From Bradyrhizobium ivorense (lineage in GTDB: Bacteria > Pseudomonadota > Alphaproteobacteria > Rhizobiales > Xanthobacteraceae): DNA of 64,000 nt. The number at the start of each line of letters is the position of its first letter. The stretch's first letter is position 1. The notes below the pieces were generated by a model. It did no database searches, was not told where the DNA came from, and worked only from the letters and a program-made list of their open reading frames with translations. Below, piece by piece: positions 41,046 to 49,314 of the stretch. The stretch covers positions 1,884 to 65,883 of the forward strand of contig NZ_CAADFC020000023.1 of NCBI RefSeq assembly GCF_900696085.1, given 5' to 3'. The position numbers and the translations under genes are program-made.

Positions 41046-41564
41046 ATGATGAAAGCCGTTGCGACAACGGCGGTGGATGCCGCTGATCGCGCTGCCGGTC
41101 AATCGCCGGTGCAGCCGCTCTATCTGGAAGCACTGACTTTGGTGGAGCGGCTGCATCGCCGGCTGCTCGACGTCATCAAGGACGAATTCGACCGCCGCGG
41201 CCGCGCCGACATCAACTCGGTGCAGGCACTGCTGCTGTACAACATCGGCGACAAGGAGCTGACCGCCGGCGAGCTGCGCACCCGCGGCTACTATCTCGGT
41301 TCCAACGTCTCCTACAATCTGAAGAAGCTCGTCGAGCTCGGCTTCCTCGATCACCAGCGCTCGCGCGTCGATCGCCGCTCGGTCCGCATCCGTCTGACCG
41401 CGCAGGGCCAGGAAGTCCGCCGCATCGTCGACGCGCTCTATCAGAAGCACGTCAAGACGGTCGAGCAGGTCGGCGGCATCTCGAACGAGGAGTTCGCCAG
41501 CCTCAACAAGTCGCTGCACCGCCTCGAGCGGTTCTGGACCGACCAGATCCTGTATCGCCTCTGA
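41046..41564 (+). CDS. ldtR: MarR-family regulator LdtR
   Basis: A 172-residue winged-helix protein. LYLEALTLVERLHRRLLDVI forms the dimer helices, INSVQALLLYNIGDKELTAG and ELRTRGYYLGSNVSYNLKKL the recognition region, and RSRVDRRSVRIRLTAQGQEV the wing. These features match LdtR, which in Liberibacter controls an L,D-transpeptidase gene and osmotic stress tolerance. No L,D-transpeptidase gene is present in this window, so the target must lie elsewhere. Start at ATG 41046 behind AGGGGAAG. Confidence 0.9.
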   Translation: MMKAVATTAVDAADRAAGQSPVQPLYLEALTLVERLHRRLLDVIKDEFDRRGRADINSVQALLLYNIGDKELTAGELRTRGYYLGSNVSYNLKKLVELGFLDHQRSRVDRRSVRIRLTAQGQEVRRIVDALYQKHVKTVEQVGGISNEEFASLNKSLHRLERFWTDQILYRL

Positions 41565-41733
41565 AACCCGACTTTCTTCGCCTGATGGCCCAAGCCGGCC
41601 GACCAGAAGACCGGCAGCCAATCTCCAGACAGCGCATCGGCCATGCCCGGCCGGTGCGCTTTGTCATGCTGCGCCTGCGAAAAAATACTCTCGCGCAGGA
41701 ACCAAGGGGCTCCCGGCGGCTTATCTCCCGGTC

Positions 41734-41817
41734 GAGCATGATGGGTTCGCATCATGCTCTTCTGTTCTTGTTTGGACGCGTTTTCTTCACGCGAACCACT
41801 TCGCTGGAAAACGCTCT
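41734..41817. repeat. GAGCATGAT palindromic repeat
   Basis: Perfect 9-bp arms GAGCATGAT and ATCATGCTC flank GGGTTCGC, followed by a tail (TTTGGACGCGTTTTCTTCAC ... GGAAAACGCTC) also containing complementary segments. It ends immediately before the small gene at 41819 and may carry its promoter. Confidence 0.8.
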
Positions 41818-41818
41818 G

Positions 41819-42064
41819 ATGGAGACGCAGGATATGTTGCTGGAGCGCGGGATCGAGGTGGTGAATGTCGAGGTGGTGGGCGATGCCTACGCGATCGCCT
41901 CGAATTACCTCCGCAAATCCGGTGCGATACCCGACACCTTCGCCACCAACGAGCGCCTGCTCGGCATCATCGTCAAGATGTTCCAGCACGGTGAGATGAA
42001 CCGGCTCCGCCTCGCCAACAAGGCGATCGCGAAGTTCGAGGCCGAGACGCTGGTCGTCGCCTGA
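41819..42064 (+). CDS. Conserved small hypothetical protein (81 aa)
   Basis: An 81-residue soluble protein: METQDMLLERGIEVVNVEVV at the N-terminus, then YAIASNYLRKSGAIPDTF and LGIIVKMFQHGEMNRLRLAN. It appears helical with an alternating charged pattern. No enzymatic motif is visible. The frame extends upstream through the palindromic repeat, so the start at 41819 is preferred. It is followed 23 bases later by another small gene on the same strand; both trail ldtR. Confidence 0.72.
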   Translation: METQDMLLERGIEVVNVEVVGDAYAIASNYLRKSGAIPDTFATNERLLGIIVKMFQHGEMNRLRLANKAIAKFEAETLVVA

Positions 42065-42087
42065 GCGTCAGTTCCCCCGGAGACGTC

Positions 42088-42309
42088 ATGGAAGCCGCTA
42101 TCGATCGCATCATGCAGACCTATGATCTGCTGCTCAACCGCACGGCTGCCGCCAGCGACGAGGCGCGCGCCAAGGTGACGGAATATGTGCGGACGCTGGT
42201 CGAGGCCGGCGAGACCGACACGCACCGGCTGACCGTGTGCGGCCTGACCTATCTGCGCCAGCTCGACGGCAGCACCGACCATGTGAAGGCCGGGTATACC
42301 GGGCTGTAG
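42088..42309 (+). CDS. Small hypothetical protein (73 aa)
   Basis: A 73-residue soluble helical protein, MEAAIDRIMQTYDLLLNRTA, ending HVKAGYTGL. An RBS-like CCGGAGACGTC lies upstream of the ATG. No family is recognised. It is probably cotranscribed with the 81-residue gene upstream. Confidence 0.65.
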   Translation: MEAAIDRIMQTYDLLLNRTAAASDEARAKVTEYVRTLVEAGETDTHRLTVCGLTYLRQLDGSTDHVKAGYTGL

Positions 42310-42680
42310 GGCGCCGCACCGCTGCTTCCCCGTCATTGCTTCGCTTCGCTGGCAGTGACGCGGCATGTGATTCACTTTTCCAACAGCCCGCCTGTGAGAC
42401 CCGTCATCCTGAGGTGCGAGCTCTTGCGAGCCTCGAAGGATGCACGGCCCGGCTGGTGGCCGATTCATCCTTCGAGGCTCGCCAAGCGGCGCACTTGCGC
42501 CGCTTGGCGAGCACCTCAGGATGACGGGTGTTGGTTTGGTTCGCCTGTGAAAGCAGCCAAAGGTGCAACCGGAAACAACTGAAGCTGGCGCGGCGGGCAA
42601 CCCGGTCCCGGTCATTCCGGTGGCGAAATCGTGATTTCGGGCGGCTTTGCGCCAGGCCACATGACGTGCGACAAGGAACC
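42310..42680. other. Intergenic region carrying a large palindrome
   Basis: 371 bases without a gene. Most is the inverted repeat at 42399-42529; the remainder precedes the Met/Cys-rich gene and should contain the promoter of the metal operon. Confidence 0.5.
42399..42529. repeat. Large palindromic repeat (CCCGTCATCCTGAGGTG family)
   Basis: The left arm ACCCGTCATCCTGAGGTGCG and the right arm GCACCTCAGGATGACGGGT are near-perfect complements. GAGCCTCGAAGGATG pairs with CATCCTTCGAGGCTC inside, and CCAAGCGGCGCACTTGCGCC forms part of an extra hairpin. Total length is about 131 bases. Confidence 0.9.
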
Positions 42681-43055
42681 ATGCACCTCAGGCGGCTGGC
42701 CAATCTCTGGATTTTGCTGTTCGTCGCGGCCGGGCTCTTGCTCGCGCCCGTGGCGCCGGCGTTTGCCAGGATGGCGCCGGATGCCGCAATGGGGGCGATG
42801 CCGGCGATGTCTGACGACATGCAGGCGATGTCCGACGACATGCCGTGCTGTCCGGACCAGAGCAAGAACAAGGCCTGCGACGATTGTCCGTTCGTCGCGC
42901 TGTGCATGCTGAGCGTCCCGCTGTCCGTCCCTGCGGGGGTGGCGTCACTGATCGAGCGCCATCCGCTGAAGAGCCGGTTCGGCGCGCATGATGATCGCCG
43001 GCACGACGGCCTCGGCGCCAAACCTCCCGACCATCCGCCTCGAACCGAGGTCTGA
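42681..43055 (+). CDS. Secreted Met/Cys-rich protein of a metal-efflux operon
   Basis: A 124-residue exported protein. A signal peptide spans about residues 1-31 (LWILLFVAAGLLLAPVAPAF). The mature N-terminus is Met-rich (MAPDAAMGAMPAMSDDMQAM), followed by a Cys cluster (MPCCPDQSKNKACDDCPFVA, then LCM) and a His-containing tail. Met and Cys clusters of this kind bind Cu(I)/Ag(I). It is the first gene before a FixH-like protein and CusBA, so a periplasmic copper-binding or copper-sensing role is likely but inferred. AAGGAACC precedes the ATG. Confidence 0.72.
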   Translation: MHLRRLANLWILLFVAAGLLLAPVAPAFARMAPDAAMGAMPAMSDDMQAMSDDMPCCPDQSKNKACDDCPFVALCMLSVPLSVPAGVASLIERHPLKSRFGAHDDRRHDGLGAKPPDHPPRTEV

Positions 43056-43153
43056 GGGGCGCGCAAGCGCCTGATCGCTGACGCGTGCGCCGGACGGCGT
43101 GCGCGCCGTTGCAAGCCGCTGACGCGGCCAATCAGACCTATCGAGGATTAGCA

Positions 43154-43555
43154 ATGAAGACGTCCAACCTGGCGCGCGCCACCGTGGCCGCGCTGCTCGG
43201 CGTTGCCGTGGCGAGCCTGCCGGCGCGTGCCGAGATCAAGAACTACGAATTCCAGCTGACGCAGCCGACCGTCCAGGTCGGGGCCGACCGCATCGTCACG
43301 GTGCGGCTGGTCGACAAGACCACCGGAAAGCCGGTCCCGGACGCCGTGATCTTCGCGACACGGCTCGATATGGCGCCCGACGGCATGCAGGAGATGGTGA
43401 CCAAGGTGACGCCGATGCCGGGCACCGAGCCGGGGACCTACCGCTTCAAGGCGACCTTCAGCATGGCGGGCCGCTGGCAGCTCTCGCTCGGCGCCAAGGT
43501 GCAGGGCGAGACCGGCACGGTCGACAACAAGCTCGTCGTCACGGCCGGGAAATGA
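43154..43555 (+). CDS. FixH/YtkA-like exported protein
   Basis: A 133-residue protein with a cleavable signal peptide (AALLGVAVASLPARA) and an immunoglobulin-like beta domain: YEFQLTQPTVQVGADRIVTV, LVDKTTGKPVPDAVIFATRL, then PGTYRFKATFSMAGRWQLSL. This is the YtkA/FixH-like fold seen next to copper efflux and cytochrome oxidase genes. DMAPDGMQEM supplies Met residues near a likely metal site. Its stop overlaps the cusB start by four bases, so it is cotranslated with the efflux adaptor. Confidence 0.87.
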   Translation: MKTSNLARATVAALLGVAVASLPARAEIKNYEFQLTQPTVQVGADRIVTVRLVDKTTGKPVPDAVIFATRLDMAPDGMQEMVTKVTPMPGTEPGTYRFKATFSMAGRWQLSLGAKVQGETGTVDNKLVVTAGK

Positions 43556-45003
43556 ACCGTCTCGGCCAGGCCGGCGCCGCCGCTGCGATTGTCGCAGCGG
43601 CGGGCGTCGCAATTGTCGGCCGCGGCCTGCCGACGCGTTCGATTGCAAATGTCGCAGCCTCCACCGCGCAGGCGGCGGAGACCGGCGCGCCGATCTATTT
43701 CCGCGATCCGGACGGCAAGCCGCTCTATTCGCTGACGCCGAAGCAGACGCCCGACGGCCGCGACTATCGGCCGGTGCCCGCCGGCGCCGATGTCAGCTTC
43801 GACGCGCCCGAACCGGCTGTGGAGATGCAGGCGGCGGCTCCCAAGGCCGATCGCAAGATCAAATACTACCGCAACCCGATGGGGCTTCCCGACACTTCGC
43901 CGGTGCCGAAGAAGGACTCCATGGGGATGGACTACATCGCGGTCTATGACGGCGATGACAGTGACGACGGCTCGATCACGCTGTCGCCCGGCAAGGTCCA
44001 GCGCACCGGCGTGACATCGGAGCCGGCGGAGCGGCGCCGCATCCGGACGCTGGTCCGCGCGCCCGGCACGATCCAGCTCGACGAACGGCGGGTGTCGGTG
44101 ATCGCGATGCGTGCCGAAAGCTATGTGCAGAAGGTGGCCGACGTCACCACCGGCAGCCGGGTGAGCAAAGGCCAGCCGCTGATGGAGATCTACAGCCCGG
44201 CGGTGTCGTCCGCCGCGGCCGAATATCTGGCGACTATCACGTCGAAAGCGACCGCCGGGCTGGAGCCTTACGGACGCGGCTCGCGGCAGCGCCTGATGAA
44301 CCTCGACGTGCCCGAGCCGGTGATCGCCGAGATGGAGAAGAGCCGAACCGTGCCGATCGCGATCCAGTGGTCGTCGCCGCGGGACGGCATCGTGCTTCAG
44401 CGCAACGCGATCGAGGGCATGCGCGCGCAGTCCGGCGACGTGCTGTTTCGGGTCGCCGACGTCTCGCTGGTGTGGGCCGTGATCGACGTCGCCGAGCGCG
44501 ATCTGGGGACGATTGCGGTCGGGCAGCCGGTCACGGTGCGGGCGCGCAGCTATCCTGGCCGCGCGTTCGAAGGCCGCATCGGCGTGATCTATCCGCAGCT
44601 GAACCGGGAGACCCGCACCGCGCGGATCAGGATCGAACTGGCGAACGCCGATCTCGCGTTGCTCCCCGACATGTATGTCGATGCCGAAGTCGACACCGGC
44701 AGCCGCGAGCCGGTGGTTGCAGTCGCGGAAAGCGCGGTGCTCGACACCGGCAGCCGGCAGACCGTGCTGATCGACAAGGGCCGCGGCCGGTTCGAGCCGC
44801 GCGAGGTCAAGCTCGGGCGGCGCGGCGAGGGCTACGTCGAAATCCGCGACGGCCTCGCCGGCGGCGAAGCGGTCGTGACCTCGGCCAACTTCCTGATCGA
44901 CGCCGAAAGCAACCTCAAGGCGGCGCTGAAGGGATTTGCCGAGCCCGCCGGCGCCCGCGCTGCCGACCTCTCCGGTGACGCGACCATGGAGGCCAAGCCA
45001 TGA
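43552..45003 (+). CDS. CusB-like heavy-metal efflux periplasmic adaptor
   Basis: A 483-residue membrane fusion protein of an RND metal pump. A signal/anchor lies near residues 8-24. Two tandem heavy-metal-binding domains follow: one at about 47-75 (YFRDPDGKPLYSLTPKQTPD) lacks Met, and one at about 103-132 (YYRNPMGLPDTSPVPKKDSM, ending GMDYIAVY) keeps the Met residues. The lipoyl, hairpin and beta-barrel domains match CusB (ESYVQKVADVTTGSRVSKGQ, VAERDLGTIAVGQPVTV). ATGA overlaps join it to both neighbours. Confidence 0.92.
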   Translation: MNRLGQAGAAAAIVAAAGVAIVGRGLPTRSIANVAASTAQAAETGAPIYFRDPDGKPLYSLTPKQTPDGRDYRPVPAGADVSFDAPEPAVEMQAAAPKADRKIKYYRNPMGLPDTSPVPKKDSMGMDYIAVYDGDDSDDGSITLSPGKVQRTGVTSEPAERRRIRTLVRAPGTIQLDERRVSVIAMRAESYVQKVADVTTGSRVSKGQPLMEIYSPAVSSAAAEYLATITSKATAGLEPYGRGSRQRLMNLDVPEPVIAEMEKSRTVPIAIQWSSPRDGIVLQRNAIEGMRAQSGDVLFRVADVSLVWAVIDVAERDLGTIAVGQPVTVRARSYPGRAFEGRIGVIYPQLNRETRTARIRIELANADLALLPDMYVDAEVDTGSREPVVAVAESAVLDTGSRQTVLIDKGRGRFEPREVKLGRRGEGYVEIRDGLAGGEAVVTSANFLIDAESNLKAALKGFAEPAGARAADLSGDATMEAKP

Positions 45004-48000
45004 TCGCCCGGATCATCGCCTGGTCGGCGCGCAACCTGCTGCTGGTGCTGTTCGGCAGCGGCTTTGCGGCGGCGGCCGGCTTCTACGCGCTGCTCCATCT
45101 GCCGCTGGACGCGATTCCCGATCTTTCCGACACCCAGGTGATCGTCTACACCGAGTACCCCGGCCAGGCGCCGCAGGTGATCGAGGATCAGGTCACCTAT
45201 CCGCTGACCACGGCGATGCTGACGGTGCCGCGCTCGAAGGTGGTGCGCGGCTTCTCGTTCTTCGGCGTCTCCTTCGTCTACGTGATCTTCGAGGACGGCA
45301 CCGACATCTACTGGGCGCGTTCGCGCGTGCTGGAATTCCTCAACGGCGCGGCCTCGCGATTGCCGGCCGGGGCGACGCCGACCATCGGTCCGGACGCGAC
45401 CGGCGTCGGCTGGGTCTACCAGTACGCGGTGATGTCGAAGCAGTTGAACCTCGCCGACACCCGCACCATCCAGGACTGGAATTTGAAGTTTGCGCTCGCC
45501 AAGGCCGAGGGCGTCGCCGAGGTCGCCAGCGTCGGCGGCTTCGTCAAGCAGTACAATGTCATCCTCGATCCGCAGCGGATGCGCGATCGCGGCATCACAA
45601 TGCAGAAGATGCGCGAGGCAATCCGCGCCAGCAACGCCGATGTCGGCGGCCGCACCGTCGAACTGTCCGAGTTCGAATATGTGATCCGCGGCAAGGGTTA
45701 CCTGAAGAGCATCAACGATCTCGGCAATATCGTGCTGAAGACCGACAACGGCACGCCGGTGCTGCTGCGCGACGTCGCGCGCGTCGAGCTCGGGCCGGAC
45801 GAGCGGCGCGGCATCGCCGAGCTGAACGGCGAAGGCGAGGTGGCCAGCGGCATCGTGCTGCAGCGCTTCGGCATGAACGCGCTCGACGTGATCGATAACG
45901 TCAAGAAGCGGTTCAAGGAGATCGCGAGCAGCCTGCCGCAGTCGGTCGAGATCGTGCCGGTCTACGACCGCTCGAACCTGATCCACGCGGCGATCGATAC
46001 GTTGAAGCGCACCCTGACCGAGGAAAGCACCGTCGTCGCGCTGGTGTGCATCGTGTTCCTGCTGCATGTCCGCAGTGCGCTGGTTGCGATCCTGATGCTG
46101 CCGGTCGGCGTCCTGATGGCGTTCGGCGCCATGAAGTTTTTCGGGATCGGCTCCAACATCATGAGTCTCGGCGGCATCGCGATCGCGATCGGCGCCATGA
46201 TCGACGCCGCGATCGTGATGATCGAGAATGCGCACAAGCATCTGGAGCGCGCCGAGCCCGGCCGGCCGCGGGTCGCGATCCTGATCGAGGCGGCGGCCGA
46301 GGTCGGCCCGGCGCTGTTCTTCAGCCTCTTGATCATCACCGTATCGTTCATGCCGATCTTCACGCTGGAATCCCAGGAGGGGCGGCTGTTCTCGCCGCTC
46401 GCGTTCACAAAAACCTTTGCGATGGCGGCAGCGGCGCTGCTGTCGGTGACGCTGGTGCCGGCGCTGATGGTGATCTTCGTCCGCGGCAAGATCGTCCCCG
46501 AGCACAAGAATCCGATCAACCGCTTCCTGATCTGGATCTACCGCCCGGTGATCAAAGGCGTGTTGCGCGCCAAGGCGCTGGTGATCGTGCTGGCGCTCGC
46601 CGTCCTCGCGGTCTCGATCTGGCCGGCGCGCCAGCTCGGGACCGAGTTCATGCCGAACCTGAATGAGGGCACGCTGCTGTACATGCCGACGACATTGCCG
46701 GGAATTTCGGTGACCAAGGCGGCCGAATTGATGCAGACCCAGGACCGCATCATCATGAGCTTTCCGGAGGTCGCCTCGGTCTATGGGAAGGCCGGCCGCG
46801 CCGCGACCGCGACCGATCCGGCGCCGTCGGAGATGTTCGAGACGGTCGTCAACCTCAAGCCGAAGCCGCAGTGGCGGGCCGGCGTGACGATCGACAGCCT
46901 GATCGCCGAGATGGACAAGGCACTGCAGTTTCCCGGCGTGTCCAACGCCTGGACGATGCCGATCAGGGCGCGCATCGACATGCTGTCGACCGGCATCCGC
47001 ACTCCCGTCGGCGTCAAGGTGATCGGTCCGGACCTCGCCGGGATCGACAAGCTCGCGAAGCAGATCGAGCAGATCCTCAAAGCGGTGCCCGGGACCTCGT
47101 CGGCCTATGCCGAACGCGGCCTCGGCGGCTACTACCTCGAGATCACGCCGAACCGCGCGGCGCTGTCGCGCTACGGCATCATGGTGCAGGACGTGCAGGA
47201 CACCATCGCAACGGCGCTCGGCGGCCAGAGCGTGACCACGACGATCGAGGGGCGGCAGCGCTTCACGGTCAACATGCGCTACCCGCGCGATCTCCGCGAC
47301 AATCCGCAGGCGATCGCCAGCGACATCCTGGTGCCGATGCCGGCGGGCGGCGCGGTGCCGCTCGGCGAGGTCGCCGACGTCGTGCCGGCGCGCGGGCCGA
47401 CCTCGATCAGGACCGAGAACGGACAACTCGCAACCTACATCTATGTCGATATCCGCGATCGCGATCTCGGCGGCTATGTCGCGGACGCGCAGCGCGCCGC
47501 GCAGGCGAGCGTCCAGTTTCCGCCGGGCAGCTATCTGGTCTGGAGCGGGCAGTACGAATATCTGGAACGCGCCGCGGCGCGGCTCAAGATCGTGGTGCCG
47601 GTGACGCTGGCGATCATCTTCGTGCTGCTCTACCTCAACTTCCGCTCGGTCGCCGAGACCATGATCGTGATGCTGTCGCTGCCGTTCGCGCTGGTCGGCG
47701 GCCTCTGGCTGATGTGGGCGCTCGGCTTCAACATGTCGGTTGCGGTCGCCGTCGGCTTCATCGCGCTCGCCGGCGTCGCCGCCGAGACCGGCGTGGTGAT
47801 GCTGATCTACCTCAACCAGGCGCTGGCAGAGGCGATCAAGCGCCGCGCCGCCGCGGGGGCCGCGCTGGATCTCGACGATCTCCATGGCGCGATCATCGAG
47901 GGCGCGGTCGAGCGCGTCCGGCCGAAGATGATGACGGTGGTCGCCATCATGGCGGGACTGCTGCCGATCATGTGGAGCACCGGCACCGGGTCCGAGATCA

Positions 48001-48194
48001 TGCAGCGCATCGCGGTGCCGATGATCGGCGGCATGATCTCCTCGACCTTGCTGACGCTGATCGTGATCCCAGCGATCTTCGCCATCGTGAAAGGCTTTGG
48101 GCTGCCGCCCACCGCCAGCAGCGGCAATCAACAGCCGACGACCGGTGTCGAGAATACGCAGACACGCGCTCGCGTGCTCGAGCGTACGGCGTAG
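45000..48194 (+). CDS. cusA: CusA-like heavy-metal RND efflux pump
   Basis: A 1064-residue inner-membrane proton-driven transporter, of typical CusA/CzcA length. The three Cu/Ag-binding methionines of CusA are present: Met562 in GTLLYMPTTLPG, Met612 in APSEMFETVV and Met661 in ARIDMLSTGI, which favours monovalent copper/silver over Zn/Co. TM4 has GAMIDAAIVMIENAHKHLE with the proton-relay acidic residues. No outer-membrane CusC gene follows; the pump must borrow a channel from elsewhere. The start overlaps cusB by four bases. Confidence 0.95.
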   Translation: MIARIIAWSARNLLLVLFGSGFAAAAGFYALLHLPLDAIPDLSDTQVIVYTEYPGQAPQVIEDQVTYPLTTAMLTVPRSKVVRGFSFFGVSFVYVIFEDGTDIYWARSRVLEFLNGAASRLPAGATPTIGPDATGVGWVYQYAVMSKQLNLADTRTIQDWNLKFALAKAEGVAEVASVGGFVKQYNVILDPQRMRDRGITMQKMREAIRASNADVGGRTVELSEFEYVIRGKGYLKSINDLGNIVLKTDNGTPVLLRDVARVELGPDERRGIAELNGEGEVASGIVLQRFGMNALDVIDNVKKRFKEIASSLPQSVEIVPVYDRSNLIHAAIDTLKRTLTEESTVVALVCIVFLLHVRSALVAILMLPVGVLMAFGAMKFFGIGSNIMSLGGIAIAIGAMIDAAIVMIENAHKHLERAEPGRPRVAILIEAAAEVGPALFFSLLIITVSFMPIFTLESQEGRLFSPLAFTKTFAMAAAALLSVTLVPALMVIFVRGKIVPEHKNPINRFLIWIYRPVIKGVLRAKALVIVLALAVLAVSIWPARQLGTEFMPNLNEGTLLYMPTTLPGISVTKAAELMQTQDRIIMSFPEVASVYGKAGRAATATDPAPSEMFETVVNLKPKPQWRAGVTIDSLIAEMDKALQFPGVSNAWTMPIRARIDMLSTGIRTPVGVKVIGPDLAGIDKLAKQIEQILKAVPGTSSAYAERGLGGYYLEITPNRAALSRYGIMVQDVQDTIATALGGQSVTTTIEGRQRFTVNMRYPRDLRDNPQAIASDILVPMPAGGAVPLGEVADVVPARGPTSIRTENGQLATYIYVDIRDRDLGGYVADAQRAAQASVQFPPGSYLVWSGQYEYLERAAARLKIVVPVTLAIIFVLLYLNFRSVAETMIVMLSLPFALVGGLWLMWALGFNMSVAVAVGFIALAGVAAETGVVMLIYLNQALAEAIKRRAAAGAALDLDDLHGAIIEGAVERVRPKMMTVVAIMAGLLPIMWSTGTGSEIMQRIAVPMIGGMISSTLLTLIVIPAIFAIVKGFGLPPTASSGNQQPTTGVENTQTRARVLERTA

Positions 48195-48222
48195 GCGAGC
48201 CGGACTGCGATGGCCAGCCAAT

Positions 48223-48780
48223 ATGACCACCAATGAAAACGAGCTCAAGACGCTGATGCTGGCGAGCCAGCGTGGCGAAGCGGAAAGCCACGGCGTGCTG
48301 CTTGCGAGGCTCGCGCCGCGTCTTCGCGGCTACTACAAGCGCAGGCTGATGGGATTCGGACGCAGCGCGGAAGAGGCGGAAGACCTGGTCCAGGAAGCCT
48401 TGCTGGCGATCCATCTCAAGCGCCACACCTACGATCCCGAGGCGCTGTTTACGCCCTGGCTGCAGGCGATCGCACGCTACAAGCTGATCGATTACCTCCG
48501 CACCAACAGGAAAGCGCGGATGAACGTTCCGATCGACGACCATCACGAACTGATGGCGGCGGACGATCACGCCTCGACAGAGAGCACGCATGACATGGCA
48601 AAGCTGCTCGGTCGGCTACCGCGAAAGACGCGCCGGGCGATCGAGGCGGTCAAGCTGGATGGAAAGAGCGTAGCGGAGACCGCGGTACGCTATGGCATGT
48701 CGGAGTCCAACGTGAAAATCAGCGTTCATCGCGGCCTGAAGGCGCTGGCTTCTCTCATTCGCGCGGACGGCGACGCCTGA
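48223..48780 (+). CDS. ECF-type sigma factor
   Basis: A 185-residue sigma-70 family factor. Region 2 spans about 25-95 (SAEEAEDLVQEALLAIHLKR, WLQAIARYKLIDYLRTNRK) and region 4 about 125-185 (LPRKTRRAIEAVKLDGKSVA, YGMSESNVKISVHRGLKAL). It starts 28 bases after cusA and is co-directional. Related factors are paired with a multi-pass NrsF/DUF1109 anti-sigma, but no such gene follows. Instead a small exported protein gene lies downstream behind a SigF-like promoter. The ATG at 48223 is chosen; the longer frame overlaps cusA. Confidence 0.9.
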   Translation: MTTNENELKTLMLASQRGEAESHGVLLARLAPRLRGYYKRRLMGFGRSAEEAEDLVQEALLAIHLKRHTYDPEALFTPWLQAIARYKLIDYLRTNRKARMNVPIDDHHELMAADDHASTESTHDMAKLLGRLPRKTRRAIEAVKLDGKSVAETAVRYGMSESNVKISVHRGLKALASLIRADGDA

Positions 48781-48836
48781 TGGCAAACCCACCTTTCAAC
48801 TCCGCGCGTGCTGCATCTTCACCTCAGCGTGAGCGT

Positions 48837-48862
48837 GTAACCCAGTGGAGAAAAGCTCCGAA
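48837..48862 (+). promoter_or_regulatory. SigF-like ECF promoter GTAACC-N16-CGAA
   Basis: GTAACC (48837-48842) and CGAA (48859-48862) are separated by exactly 16 bases. This equals the promoter signature reported for the Caulobacter ECF factor SigF, which responds to heavy metals. It lies 52 bases before the ATG of the small exported protein and 57 bases after the sigma gene stop. Confidence 0.7.
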
Positions 48863-48914
48863 TTCCCTTGCAGGAGCGCGCATGGAGCGCCCTTCAAGGA
48901 AAACGGAGCAGACG

Positions 48915-49202
48915 ATGCTGACGAAGTTCACCAAACCCATTTTCACGCTCTCACTTCTGACATCGCTGGTGGTGGCGACGTCCGCAACCGCGAATGCCGG
49001 AGCGACGAACTCCGCTAAGCGCAATTGGTCGAACGAAGTGGATCCCGCTTACCGCTCGATCGCTGCGCGACATGCAGGGCGTGACGCGTTCGCCGCGATC
49101 GGCCGGACGGCCGAGCCTGTCGCCGCGCTTACCGAGGATGGCAATGCCTGGCGCTATTCCGGCGGCCCGAAATCGCCTGTTCCGCCGTCGCGAGACTTCT
49201 AA
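48915..49202 (+). CDS. Small exported protein under ECF control
   Basis: A 95-residue protein. Residues 1-28 form a signal peptide (PIFTLSLLTSLVVATSATAN, cut near ANA-G). The mature part is polar and lacks Cys (NWSNEVDPAYRSIAARHAGR, GPKSPVPPSRDF). No family is recognised. GGAG lies 6 bases before this ATG. The frame is open back to 48780, where an ATG overlaps the sigma stop, but the GTAACC-N16-CGAA promoter lies inside that extension, so 48915 is preferred. If the longer form is made, its topology would resemble a short single-pass anti-sigma factor. Confidence 0.68.
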   Translation: MLTKFTKPIFTLSLLTSLVVATSATANAGATNSAKRNWSNEVDPAYRSIAARHAGRDAFAAIGRTAEPVAALTEDGNAWRYSGGPKSPVPPSRDF

Positions 49203-49314
49203 TGCAGGCCTTTGGCCTATGCTCGGTCCCCGGCAGTTGCGTTGGTGATGCCACGTTTTGAAGGTCTTGATCTGCCTTGGCCGCGGGTCGATATTGCGGG
49301 TGGAAGGGAGACTC

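Noticed and set aside
41585..41818. Extension of the 81-residue gene upstream
   Set aside because: It runs through the GAGCATGAT palindrome. The METQDM start is more likely.
42399..42529. Large inverted repeat considered as part of a CRISPR array or an IS end
   Set aside because: There is only one copy, no spacers, no target duplication and no transposase or cas gene.
44832..48248. A 1138-codon open frame on the minus strand opposite cusB/cusA
   Set aside because: High-GC coding DNA often leaves the antisense frame open. The product is His/Arg/Asp-rich low-complexity sequence without family motifs, while cusA is certain.
48780..48914. Longer form of the small exported protein, starting at an ATG that overlaps the sigma gene stop
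   Set aside because: The SigF-like promoter and the RBS point to the ATG at 48915. The longer form is kept only as an alternative.
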